A DNA stretch of 64,000 bases, taken from contig NZ_CP061800.1 in NCBI RefSeq assembly GCF_017377395.1, positions 3,348,001 to 3,412,000 on the forward strand, in the 5' to 3' direction. Each line of letters starts with the position of its first letter. The stretch's first letter is position 1. The notes beneath the pieces are model-generated. The model saw only the letters and a list, made by a program, of their open reading frames with translations, did not search any database and was not told the origin of the DNA. The DNA is from Desulfonema magnum (GTDB lineage: Bacteria > Desulfobacterota > Desulfobacteria > Desulfobacterales > 4be13). Both the position numbers and the translations under genes were made by a program. Shown piece by piece: positions 42,573 through 50,897 of this stretch.

Positions 42573-43028
42573 ATGGCATCAGATTTCTATTTAACAATCG
42601 AAAATATCAATAATGTAATTTCACCGGATCATATCCGGGAATTGCTGACATCAGCGTTTTCGCTTGAAATCTTTCAGAATTCAGGTATTCTGGCGGCGCA
42701 CGGAGTGAGTATCAGTATATTCAGAGAAGATGATGAAGCATCTGTCTTCAAAAATTTTTATCCTGATGTCTGCGTTTCATTCAGAATTGATAAGTTCAAA
42801 CAATATGATAAAGGGCTTGACATGATGCTGAAAGTGGTTTTCTGGCTGATGTCACATTTTGAGGGTGACATGATATTGTCACGGGATGATGATGAAGTTC
42901 TTTTTCAAAGAATTTCGGGAAAATTAATTTTCAGTGATGATTCTGAGTTCTGGGCTGATGCAAAATTGTCTCTCTTCAATTTGCCTTATCAATATCAGCC
43001 GGATCAGATGAATGCCTGTTCGGTATAA
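42573..43028 (+). CDS. Unknown acidic protein, possible immunity protein
   Basis: 151 residues from an ATG with AAGGAG ahead of it; an open codon 15 residues earlier lacks that. Acidic, no signal peptide; not a family I recognise with confidence. It starts MASDFYLTIENINNVISPDH and has a central DVCVSFRIDKF. Size, charge and position after a CdiA-type toxin make an immunity role plausible, but a 171-bp MITE separates them, so this is inference only. Confidence 0.65.
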   Translation: MASDFYLTIENINNVISPDHIRELLTSAFSLEIFQNSGILAAHGVSISIFREDDEASVFKNFYPDVCVSFRIDKFKQYDKGLDMMLKVVFWLMSHFEGDMILSRDDDEVLFQRISGKLIFSDDSEFWADAKLSLFNLPYQYQPDQMNACSV

Positions 43029-43111
43029 CTCCGATTCCGAATATTCCCCGGGGAGCAGCATGACCACAGTATCAGAGGGAAGTTATTGCAGCTGGCTTAG
43101 TCGAGGAAACA

Positions 43112-43396
43112 ATGCATATCATTTCAAAAAAACGCTTAACAGATTTTTATAAGACTCATCCGACAGCAAAGTCATCCCTGCTTCAATGGTTTCAGGAAAT
43201 GAAAAAAGGACAGTTCGGAAACATAGAGGAAATCCGTTCATTATATCCCCACGCGGACAAGGTGGGAAGACGAACCGCCTTCAATATCGGCGGGAATAAT
43301 TACAGACTGACAACCCGTATCAATTACCACTCTCAGAAGGTATTTGTTATCAGTGTTCTCACCCATGCCGAGTATGATAAAAATGAGTGGAAATAG
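43112..43396 (+). CDS. higB: HigB toxin (second type)
   Basis: 94 residues. MHIISKKRLTDFYKTHPTAK, then HADKVGRRTAFNIGGNNYRL and a C-terminal VLTHAEYDKNEW are diagnostic of the HigB/RelE group in which the toxin gene precedes a long HTH antitoxin. Products cleave mRNA on the ribosome. GAGGAA precedes the ATG. The antitoxin starts 13 bases after its stop. Confidence 0.92.
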   Translation: MHIISKKRLTDFYKTHPTAKSSLLQWFQEMKKGQFGNIEEIRSLYPHADKVGRRTAFNIGGNNYRLTTRINYHSQKVFVISVLTHAEYDKNEWK

Positions 43397-43409
43397 GAGG
43401 GAAAATATT

Positions 43410-43889
43410 ATGACATTATTATTAGACGAGGTAAAGACAGCCTGGCCTGTCGTTGCAAATTTTCTTACCCCTCCCCGGTCTGCGGAGGACTACAGACTTC
43501 TCCAGGCCCGCCTTGACCAGTTGGAACAGGAAACAGAGGAGGGAGGCAGTCTTGAGACGCTTATGGATTATCTGGGTGAGATGCTCGATCAGTATGAGCT
43601 GACTCATTTTCAGGAGGTTGCGAATATTGACACGGGAGATGTTTCGCCAGGAGAAATATTGGAACGCTTCATGGAGCGAAACGGGCTGGAAGCGGATGAT
43701 CTCGCTCCGATATTCGGTCATACCGTGCAGGTTTCAGAAGTGTTGGCCGGGCAGCGTGAGATTACTCTGGAGCAGCTAAGACAGTTGCATGACATGTACG
43801 GGCTTCCTGTGAATCTGTTTTTTAGAGAAAGTGCGACGGTGTTATCATTTCATAAATCAGACAAACGACGAAGAAAAATCAACAAATGA
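43410..43889 (+). CDS. higA: HigA antitoxin, long form
   Basis: 159 residues from the ATG after GGAGG. An N-terminal helical region (PPRSAEDYRLLQARLDQLEQ) and a C-terminal HTH (LAPIFGHTVQVSEVLAGQRE, then ITLEQLRQLHDMYG) are standard for antitoxins of the HigB group. The tail ends in a basic KRRRKINK. Its stop overlaps the start of the next, secreted, protein. Confidence 0.9.
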   Translation: MTLLLDEVKTAWPVVANFLTPPRSAEDYRLLQARLDQLEQETEEGGSLETLMDYLGEMLDQYELTHFQEVANIDTGDVSPGEILERFMERNGLEADDLAPIFGHTVQVSEVLAGQREITLEQLRQLHDMYGLPVNLFFRESATVLSFHKSDKRRRKINK

Positions 43890-44347
43890 AAAAGACGTAT
43901 CTTATGATTGTCAGCATGATGATTGCCGCTTTGTTTTTTACAGGATCGGCAGGGGCATTGGAAATCAGTCCGGGCGATGTTGCAGGAAGTTCCGATGGTT
44001 CCATTGCCGTTCCGATCAATATTTCAGATGCTGGCAACGTGGAAATGGATGCCAAAACCACCGATAGCGCTGTAACGATAGGACAGGGATCCACACTACT
44101 TTCTGTCAATGATAATACTGCTTATCTTCTCCCCATATTCGTATTTGTATCAGATACTAATGGCAATTCAGTGTCCGGAGCCAGAGTTTTCCTGGGAACA
44201 TGGCCTATCCATTATTCTACAGGATATCGGGGCGAACCTAATGAATGTTTCATAGAAATCATGGGGACTTATTATTCGGGAGTGAATAATATTTTGAAAA
44301 TTAAGGGAGAAAATAATGCAGACAATAAGCGTACCGGAAGCCTGTGA
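43886..44347 (+). CDS. Secreted hybrid: cohesin N-terminus fused to Ig-like segment
   Basis: 153 residues. Signal peptide (MKKTYLMIVSMMIAALFFTG) and the first strands of a cohesin (LEISPGDVAGSSDGSIAVPI) very like the start of the IS-cut gene at 34334; after about residue 50 the cohesin stops and an Ig-like stretch follows (FVFVSDTNGNSVSGARVFLG). The ATG overlaps the higA stop and has no ribosome site, and the 3' end overlaps the next antitoxin by 32 bases. It looks like a recombination product; expression is uncertain. Confidence 0.6.
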   Translation: MKKTYLMIVSMMIAALFFTGSAGALEISPGDVAGSSDGSIAVPINISDAGNVEMDAKTTDSAVTIGQGSTLLSVNDNTAYLLPIFVFVSDTNGNSVSGARVFLGTWPIHYSTGYRGEPNECFIEIMGTYYSGVNNILKIKGENNADNKRTGSL

Positions 44348-44594
44348 ACGATTATCCGAGCGATGTGAATCCGTTGCCGGGGACTACGAACAGATTATTC
44401 TGACCCGTGAAAACGGAAATGTTGTTCTCATTTCAATGGATGAATGGGAAACCTACAGGGAGACAATGCTGCTGTTGACAGACAAAGCAGCTCTGAAAGC
44501 CCTGCTCCGGTCTTTTGAAGATCATGATGCGGGGAAGATCCGGGGAAAATCCCCGGAAAGGCACAGGCAAACCGGAAAAACTGAAGCATTTTGA
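44316..44594 (+). CDS. yefM: YefM/Phd-family antitoxin, C-terminus altered
   Basis: 92 residues with GGGAG before the ATG. MQTISVPEACERLSERCESV, then LTRENGNVVLISMDEWETYR is a clear YefM/Phd fold. The tail after about residue 72 (DHDAGKIRGKSPERHRQTGK) runs into what should be the toxin gene in another frame, so the original end was lost in a deletion. Confidence 0.85.
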   Translation: MQTISVPEACERLSERCESVAGDYEQIILTRENGNVVLISMDEWETYRETMLLLTDKAALKALLRSFEDHDAGKIRGKSPERHRQTGKTEAF

Positions 44595-44712
44595 GAGAGA
44601 AGTCTGGTCACGCCGGGTTTCACACGAAGATCGTCTGGTTTATGTTGTTTATTCAAAAGAAAAACAGGTTGAAATTGTTTCCTGCAAATCCCATTATGAC
44701 GGAGTGAAATGA
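44545..44712 (+). pseudogene. YoeB toxin, N-terminal part deleted
   Basis: Reads NPRKGTGKPEKLKH, then VWSRRVSHEDRLVYVVYSKE and CKSHYD, the C-terminal 50 or so residues of a YoeB toxin of about 85. The first 30-35 residues are missing and the sequence overlaps the antitoxin in another frame. The catalytic C-terminus (RLVYVV, SHYD) is kept but the protein cannot fold as a whole. Confidence 0.85.
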
Positions 44713-44758
44713 TGGGGATTGCCAAATCTCCCCGAAAACTGAGGGCATCTGGCAGGGC

Positions 44759-45076
44759 TTGTGCAAACCTGACATCATCAGCCTGTACCGCTTCATTGAC
44801 TGGAGTATGAGGCTGCCGGAAGATTTGGAGACTGCCTATCACCATGAAATTATAAAATTCAGGGAGAAACAGAAAATGCAATATATCACAACTGCCGAAC
44901 GTATCGGTATGCAAAAGGGAGAGATTATCGGAATAGGAAAGGGCGTACTTATAGGCCAGATACTGATGGCCCGGCCTCTGCCCGGACACTCCGGCTATTC
45001 CCGGGACGAGCTTGAAAACAAAACACTTACAGAATTGGAGCGTATTCTTGCGAAAGTCGAGGCAAGGGTGAAATGA
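44759..45076 (+). pseudogene. Rpn/PD-(D/E)XK transposase-like nuclease, 3' fragment
   Basis: Residues LYRFIDWSMRLPEDLETAYH and MQYITTAERIGMQKGEIIGI belong to the C-terminal part of the Rpn family (recombination-promoting nuclease/putative transposase). The catalytic N-terminal domain is absent and only a TTG is available as start. Probably a relic. Confidence 0.75.
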
Positions 45077-45217
45077 AAGCCTTACAAATCGAATCTGCCG
45101 AAGCTTCCCGCCTGCTGACAGGACAGTTTTCTTTAACAAAGTATTTTTCAGCGAAAAGGTGTGCGAAGATTTTTTCAGTTAGGGAACTCGAAATAAATAA
45201 TATACACGGTTCAGGAG

Positions 45218-45299
45218 AATGTAGGGTGGGTGCAGCGAAGCGTAACCCACCAGACAGCGCGGACGGTGGGTTTCGCTTCGCTGCACCCACCCTACATTT
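45218..45299. repeat. Palindromic GTAGGGTGGGTG repeat
   Basis: Left arm AATGTAGGGTGGGTGCAGCG and right arm its complement, 45275-45299. The same GTAGGGTGGGTG(G/C)AGCGAAGCG word recurs at 56158, five times in the 170-bp array near 60 kb, and at 60666. Confidence 0.85.
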
Positions 45300-45398
45300 C
45301 GAGTAGATTATTTTTTGGGAAATTCCTTACCAGTTTTCAATTTTTTCCCTTGGGGAAAATTTTTGAATAAAATTTAAGTTTAAAGAAGGAGGAAAGCC

Positions 45399-46781
45399 AT
45401 GAATTCTGAACTCCGAAAATATTATAATGAACTCAGGGAAAGAGGACTGACCCCGGAACAGGAAGATATCATCCTTTCAGAGTTATATAATGAGGATTCT
45501 CATGAGATTCCTGATACCGCGGAACCAGATGTAAAAAACAAAACCTTCCGTCAGCAACCTGACAGTTTTTACGAATATGATGATTTTTCCGTATTGCAGT
45601 CAATGCCGCCGCCTCCGGTGACTTATACCACCTGTCTCCGGTCCATAGATGAGCTGCTGGAACAGGACAAGCAAAGAGAGCAGGACGGATTTCCGAGAAA
45701 GATACGGGTGGGCCGACTGGTCAAGCCCGGAAAAGGAGGAAAGGACAAAGTTGTTGTTGTTCCCACCACAGTTGAGGAAAAATTCATTCATGACTCAATC
45801 CGGTCCCCGGAAGAAGGCGGCGGATCAGGCGGATCAGGAGAGGGCGAGGAAGGGGAGGTCATCGGTGAACAGCCGGTCCATTCGCCCGAAGGCTCGGGAA
45901 CAGGACCTGGCGAAGGCCAGGGCGGTCCCCACGAAATGGAATCCAGTGCGTATGATCTTGGAAAAATCCTCACTGAGAAGTTTGAACTCCCCAACCTCAA
46001 GGACAAGGGAAAAAAGCGATCCCTTACTCGTTACACTTATGACATGACAGACAGACACCGAGGGTTTGGTCAGATTCTTGATAAAAAAGCCACGCTGCGA
46101 GAAATCGTCGAAACCAATATCAGCCTGGGGAATCTGGATGATGTTGACGATATTGATCCGACCAAATTCCTAATTTCACCCAGCGACAAAATTTATCGAA
46201 TCCTTTCCCGTGAAAAGGATTACGAGTCCCAGGCCATGGTCTTTTTTCTGAGAGATTACTCCGGTTCCATGAGAGGGAAACCCACCGAGCTTGTGGTATC
46301 TCAGCATGTTCTGATCTACAGTTGGCTGTTGTACCAGTATGAAAAACAGGTGGAAACCCGCTTTGTTCTCCATGATACCGAGGCAAATGAAGTTCCTGAT
46401 TTTTATACCTACTACAACTCCAAAGTCGCAGGCGGCACAAAAGTCGCGTCTGCTTTCCGTCTGGTCAACCAAATTGTGGAAAAGGAAAATCTGATCCAGG
46501 ATTACAATATTTATGTGTTTCACGGCACAGACGGGGATGACTGGGATACGGAGGGCAAAGAAACCGTTCCGGAAATAAAAAAGATGCTGGCTTACGCCAA
46601 CAGAGTCGGTGTGACCATTGCTGAACACGGCATAGGCCCGGGCAGCGGTACTGAAGTTGAGAGATACCTTAAAAAATCCGGCCTGCTCACAGAGCAGCCG
46701 AATTTAATACGACTTGATGTCATGCGGAAGGATGCTGACGAACCGCGTCTGATTGAGGGAATTAAGAAACTTATCTCCTAG
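45399..46781 (+). CDS. yeaH: DUF444 (YeaH/YhbH) family protein
   Basis: 460 residues. Low-complexity Gly/Glu-rich middle (about 138-178), then a von Willebrand A-like domain with a MIDAS-type motif RDYSGSM (about 284-290), and FHGTDGDDWDTEG later. Family members act with PrkA (YeaG) and SpoVR (YcgB) in stress and stationary-phase physiology; the molecular role is not settled. GGAGG precedes the ATG. spoVR follows after 97 bases filled by heptamer repeats that begin directly after the stop codon. Confidence 0.92.
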   Translation: MNSELRKYYNELRERGLTPEQEDIILSELYNEDSHEIPDTAEPDVKNKTFRQQPDSFYEYDDFSVLQSMPPPPVTYTTCLRSIDELLEQDKQREQDGFPRKIRVGRLVKPGKGGKDKVVVVPTTVEEKFIHDSIRSPEEGGGSGGSGEGEEGEVIGEQPVHSPEGSGTGPGEGQGGPHEMESSAYDLGKILTEKFELPNLKDKGKKRSLTRYTYDMTDRHRGFGQILDKKATLREIVETNISLGNLDDVDDIDPTKFLISPSDKIYRILSREKDYESQAMVFFLRDYSGSMRGKPTELVVSQHVLIYSWLLYQYEKQVETRFVLHDTEANEVPDFYTYYNSKVAGGTKVASAFRLVNQIVEKENLIQDYNIYVFHGTDGDDWDTEGKETVPEIKKMLAYANRVGVTIAEHGIGPGSGTEVERYLKKSGLLTEQPNLIRLDVMRKDADEPRLIEGIKKLIS

Positions 46782-46858
46782 AAAATTGAGAATTGAAAAT
46801 TGAGAATTGAAAATTGAATAGCTTGAGAAAGATTTCGAGTTTCGAGTTTCGAGTTTCA
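46782..46858. repeat. 7-bp repeat arrays between DUF444 and spoVR genes
   Basis: Two flavours: AATTGAG/AATTGAA units at 46784-46819 and TTTCGAG units at 46833-46856. The first begins at the base after the upstream stop codon. Confidence 0.85.
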
Positions 46859-46878
46859 CAAATTTTAAGGATAAGAAA

Positions 46879-48534
46879 ATGGAACTGATTGACCAACATA
46901 CAAAGAAAATCATGGAAGGATGCAAGGAGAGGGCCCGGGAGTCCGGATTGCGCTTTCAGAACGAGACGTTGGAATATATTGTGACGAACCGGGATATGCT
47001 GGAGCTGTCACCAAAGGTGATGATTCCGACGCTTTATGATTACTGGGTTCACGATGTGGAAGTCCTTAAAGAGAAAGGAAAATATGAACTTTATCCTGGT
47101 AATCCGTATGAAACTGTCATTAACACCCGTCCTGCCATCTCTTTCTACAATGATAACAACCCGGACTGGCTGAATGTGATGATTTTTTATCATGTTCTGG
47201 GGCATATTGATTTTTTCCAGAACAACCTGTATTTCCGCCATACCTGGGACTACGACTTCACGGGTCAGGCACTTTCAGACAAGCGGCTGGTTGCCAAGCT
47301 CAGATCGGAAAAAGGCAGATGGGTGGATTATGTTATTGAATTTTCCCGGGGCATTGATAATCTCGTGGGATATTATACCGAACTTTCTCGGTTAAATCGT
47401 CCGCCCACGACAAACCGCTCAAAACGTCTGGACTTCTATTTTGATGTGTTCCTCCAGTCTGAGAAAAAAGTAATCGTCAGTGAATATATCAAAGAAATTG
47501 AACGGTATAATGACTGCCTGAAGCAATACGGAGACATGGGAGAACATTCCTTTTTTTCGGAAGTGGAGACCAAGCATCCTGAATTTGAAGCCCTCTTCAA
47601 GAAAAGCCTTGAAAAGAAAACCGAGACCAAAACAGATATCCTCCAATTCCTGATGGAGAACTCGATTTTTTTAAATAAAGAGGAGAACAAATGGATGAAG
47701 TCGGTGATGCATTTGGTAAGAAAAACCTCTTTATTCTTCCAGCCGCAAATCCGGACCAAAATTATGAATGAGGGATGGGCCAGTTATTGGCATGAAACCC
47801 TTTTTTTGCAGGATGACCGCATCAGGGGGCATGAGGTGGATTTTGCCCGGGTCAATGCAAATGTCACCTCCATGCCCCGGGTCGGACTCAACCCTTATGC
47901 CCTGGGAATGCGGATGTTTTACTATATTGAGGATTTGGCGGACAAGGGGAAATATTCTTTTGAATTCCGAAAGCTTTTGGATACGGATGAGCGGAAGCAG
48001 TTTGACGGAAAAGCAGGACAGGGACAGGACTTTATTTTTAAGATTCGTGAAAATTTCAATGACTTCATGTTTGTCAATACTTTTGTTGATCAGGATTTTG
48101 TTACGGGCAATAAGCTGTTCGTGGCAGGCCAGAGGCTGAACCAGGCGAGAATGGTATGGGAATATTATGTGAAGAGCCGGAAAGCGGAAGATTATCGCCA
48201 AATGCTGCTGGATTCTCTGTATCATCCGCCTCATATTGAAGTTGATTCTCAAAAAAGTGCCGGCGGTACCCTTTATCTCGTGCATCATTTTGAGGAAAAG
48301 CCTCTGGTGAGTGAATTTATTGCCAACACCATGATGGGCATAGAATATCTGTGGGGAGCGCCGGTCAAACTGGAAACAAGCGAAGTGGTCTCTGTTTCCC
48401 AGCCGTCTGTACGCGGAGCAGGGTTTATCGCTTCCCCGATATCCGCGCAGGAGGGGCAAGGGCAGCCGGAAATAAAATGGCAGCGGGTTCTCTATACAAT
48501 GGAGAAACGAAAGCTTTCTAAAAGAAACATATAA
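46879..48534 (+). CDS. spoVR: SpoVR family protein
   Basis: 551 residues, cytoplasmic. Typical SpoVR (YcgB) sequence: TLYDYWVHDVEVLKEKGKYE-like N-terminus, NEGWASYWHETLF with the conserved His (about 296-308), NPYALGMRMF, and a C-terminal LYLVHHFEEKPLV. In sporulating bacteria SpoVR affects cortex; in non-sporulating ones it is stress-linked with PrkA and DUF444. The C-terminal 40 residues (SAQEGQGQPEIKW) are extra. AAGGA precedes the ATG. Confidence 0.93.
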   Translation: MELIDQHTKKIMEGCKERARESGLRFQNETLEYIVTNRDMLELSPKVMIPTLYDYWVHDVEVLKEKGKYELYPGNPYETVINTRPAISFYNDNNPDWLNVMIFYHVLGHIDFFQNNLYFRHTWDYDFTGQALSDKRLVAKLRSEKGRWVDYVIEFSRGIDNLVGYYTELSRLNRPPTTNRSKRLDFYFDVFLQSEKKVIVSEYIKEIERYNDCLKQYGDMGEHSFFSEVETKHPEFEALFKKSLEKKTETKTDILQFLMENSIFLNKEENKWMKSVMHLVRKTSLFFQPQIRTKIMNEGWASYWHETLFLQDDRIRGHEVDFARVNANVTSMPRVGLNPYALGMRMFYYIEDLADKGKYSFEFRKLLDTDERKQFDGKAGQGQDFIFKIRENFNDFMFVNTFVDQDFVTGNKLFVAGQRLNQARMVWEYYVKSRKAEDYRQMLLDSLYHPPHIEVDSQKSAGGTLYLVHHFEEKPLVSEFIANTMMGIEYLWGAPVKLETSEVVSVSQPSVRGAGFIASPISAQEGQGQPEIKWQRVLYTMEKRKLSKRNI

Positions 48535-48540
48535 AAGGAA

Positions 48541-48582
48541 ATTTGAGACTTTCAAGGTTTCCGAAACTTGGAAAGTCTCAAA
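48541..48582 (+). terminator. Hairpin after spoVR
   Basis: TTTGAGACTTTCAAG and CTTGGAAAGTCTCAAA can pair around a short loop, followed by TTCTTTTT. Six bases after the stop codon, so a factor-independent terminator is likely. Confidence 0.75.
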
Positions 48583-48606
48583 TTCTTTTTGCAGGGAGGT
48601 TCTTGT

Positions 48607-48687
48607 ATGAAAAAAATATATTGGAATTGTCTTTTCAGTATCCCTATGTTTGGTCTTATTTTCCGTATCCGGCTTGGAGAAAAATAG
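48607..48687 (+). pseudogene. Relic of a secreted-protein gene start
   Basis: GGGAGG and an ATG begin MKKIYWNCLFSIPMFGLIFR, then stop after 26 codons. In the +1 frame the sequence goes on as LFSVSGLEKNSKFNPAN, so a frameshifted signal peptide is likely. Nothing of the mature protein remains before the repeats at 48734. Confidence 0.4.
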
Positions 48688-48733
48688 TAAATTCAACCCG
48701 GCAAATACAGATTTTAAGAAAATGTCTGTCAGT

Positions 48734-48900
48734 CCGGAGTGCCAAACTTGCAGTTTGGCGATATTTCCGAAACCCGGAAACGGGACGCTTCCGCCAAACT
48801 GCAAGTTTGGCACTCCGGACACTCTTTTTCTTAAAGCCTATAGGAGCCAGAAGGCAGAGTTTCGCTGCCAGGTTGCCAAAGTCTGACTTTGGCACTCCGG
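48734..48900. repeat. CCGGAGTGCCAAACTT inverted repeats
   Basis: 48734-48759 and 48793-48818 are near-complementary; a third partial copy ends at 48900. It is the same word as the hairpin at 20088-20122. Confidence 0.8.
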
Positions 48901-48947
48901 AGCCGAAAGTCTGATCATCGAGGGTGATCAAAGGAAAGTCTTTCATA

Positions 48948-50885
48948 ATGAAAATACAGCTAAAGACCAAACTCACACTCGGCGCACTTTCAATGCTGAT
49001 TATAGCAATGTCTCTTTCTAGTTTTGTGATCTCCGTCATCGTAAGAAAACAGAATCGGGAAACATCCCATGATATATTGAAAAAATCATTAAACGTTATT
49101 GTCGAGGAGATATCAGAAGAGCAAGCGGATTTCTTATCCTATTCCCGTCAGATGGCTACAGCAAACGATATCGCTTCAAATATCAGGTATATCGGAGAGA
49201 GCAAAGCCGAAGTTGAGTACTCTATCACGAAGTTGGCATATGAAACCATATCCGTGGGCATCTATAAAATCGCCCTGAACGCGGATGTGTGGAGAACTGC
49301 TGTTTATGATATCGAGGGTGGGCTCACAGCTTTTTTTATTGCTGAAAACGATGATGTCCGCATGGGATATCTGCATTTCCTTCCCAATGTGACCTATGAA
49401 GTCGCGAGCCTCAGAAGCGGAACAAAGTTAACTGAAAATTCCTGGAAATTGCAAAAGTCCTTTCCGGACATCAGATCTGAATTTGGCAAAGACATACCGA
49501 CACAGGAGGAGGTTCGCTTTGAAGTCATTGATAATTTTCTGTGTCTGGTCTCTTATATTCCGATCATAGGAGAGGTTTATAATGCGGATATTGGAAACAC
49601 AGAGCCAAAACAGTTCGGTCTGCTTACAGCAGCCATGAAACTTGACAGTGCGTTTGTCAGAAAGATGTCCGGACTGACCGGAGCCTTTGTCAACATTTTC
49701 ACGCGGAAAGGTTTCAGCGTCGGCTCTCTTAAACAATACAAAACTTATGATCTCAGCGTGTTTGGGGAACAAAAAGGGCAATGGCATATGGCCGGGCAGG
49801 AGATTATATTCAATGACATGAGCCTGAATGACAAAAATTACTTCCAGGGCATTTTACCTTTCTATTCTGAGTCCGCATGCATAGCCGCGCTTGTATGTCT
49901 CTATTCAAAAAATATCTCAGAGGCCAACACATGGCAGATGATTAAATTGATGAGTCTGGTTTCCGCGGGGTGTATCCTGCTCTTTATTCCCATTACGTTC
50001 CTGTTTGCCAATTCTTTAGGCAGACGGATCCAGATTATCGCAGAAAAACTGGCTCAGATATCTGAACGGGTGTCCTCAGTCTCGGCTGAGATATCAGACG
50101 CGAGTCAGCAACTGGCAACAAATTCTTTTAAACAATCTGCGAGCATGACTGAAACATCTTCAACATTGAACAATATGTCTCAGCGGATTAAGACGAACGC
50201 GAGCTACGCGAATCAGGCTGATGCGCTGCGACAAGAAACAAAGACAGCTTCAAAATCAGCCAATGCGTTCATGGAAGAAACAATTGCGGCCATGGGCAAT
50301 ATGCGTTCAAGCGGAGGAGAAATTAGCAAGATTATCAAGACAATTGATGAAGTTGCCTTTCAAACCAATCTGCTGGCTTTGAACGCGGCCATTGAGGCTG
50401 CCAGGGCCGGTGAGGCCGGGGCCGGTTTCGCAGTGGTGGCTGATGAAGTACGCAATTTGGCAATGCGCTCTGCCAAAGCAGCAAAAGATACTCAGATACT
50501 GATTGAGAAGACTGTGGCAGATATTCATACGGGTTCTGGATTGGTGCAAAAAACCAGGGATGCGTTTAAGACCACAATCAAAAATAATGTACAGATGGGT
50601 GAATTCATAAAAAATATGGCGGAAATACTAAAAGAACAAACTTACGCCATTGAACAGATAACAATCGCGGTGGCCAATACTGACACAGCCACCCAGAATA
50701 ATGCTGCAAGTGCGGAAGAGTCCAGCAGCACCGCTGTCATAATGAACACTCAGACTGAGAAAATGAAGCAGATGGTGGATGAACTGGCTGCTGTGGTGGG
50801 AATTGCTTCGTCAGGTCAGCAGGCGCGAAGAGGGGAATCAGGAAAAAGAGGAATCAGGTGTTGTTCTTCAAATTTAATTCGTTAA
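48948..50885 (+). CDS. Methyl-accepting chemotaxis protein
   Basis: 645 residues from the ATG with AAAGGAAAG ahead of it. One N-terminal membrane segment (about 9-31), a large periplasmic Cache-like sensor region (about 32-330), a second membrane segment (about 333-358), then a cytoplasmic signalling hairpin with the conserved tip [20 protein letters not shown] (about 466-485) and [15 protein letters not shown] domain is short or absent. The C-terminus ([19 protein letters not shown]) is unusual. The binding protein gene follows 12 bases later, which suggests that the pair senses one ligand. Confidence 0.9.
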   Translation: MKIQLKTKLTLGALSMLIIAMSLSSFVISVIVRKQNRETSHDILKKSLNVIVEEISEEQADFLSYSRQMATANDIASNIRYIGESKAEVEYSITKLAYETISVGIYKIALNADVWRTAVYDIEGGLTAFFIAENDDVRMGYLHFLPNVTYEVASLRSGTKLTENSWKLQKSFPDIRSEFGKDIPTQEEVRFEVIDNFLCLVSYIPIIGEVYNADIGNTEPKQFGLLTAAMKLDSAFVRKMSGLTGAFVNIFTRKGFSVGSLKQYKTYDLSVFGEQKGQWHMAGQEIIFNDMSLNDKNYFQGILPFYSESACIAALVCLYSKNISEANTWQMIKLMSLVSAGCILLFIPITFLFANSLGRRIQIIAEKLAQISERVSSVSAEISDASQQLATNSFKQSASMTETSSTLNNMSQRIKTNASYANQADALRQETKTASKSANAFMEETIAAMGNMRSSGGEISKIIKTIDEVAFQTNLLALNAAIEAARAGEAGAGFAVVADEVRNLAMRSAKAAKDTQILIEKTVADIHTGSGLVQKTRDAFKTTIKNNVQMGEFIKNMAEILKEQTYAIEQITIAVANTDTATQNNAASAEESSSTAVIMNTQTEKMKQMVDELAAVVGIASSGQQARRGESGKRGIRCCSSNLIR

Positions 50886-50897
50886 GAGGAGATATTT

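Noticed and set aside
33391..45076. Integron cassette array
   Set aside because: Same-strand toxin modules are suggestive, but no attC-like sites with paired core sequences and no integron integrase are visible.
45073..45306. 77-codon frame after the Rpn fragment
   Set aside because: Its second half is the GTAGGGTGGGTG palindrome; no family match.
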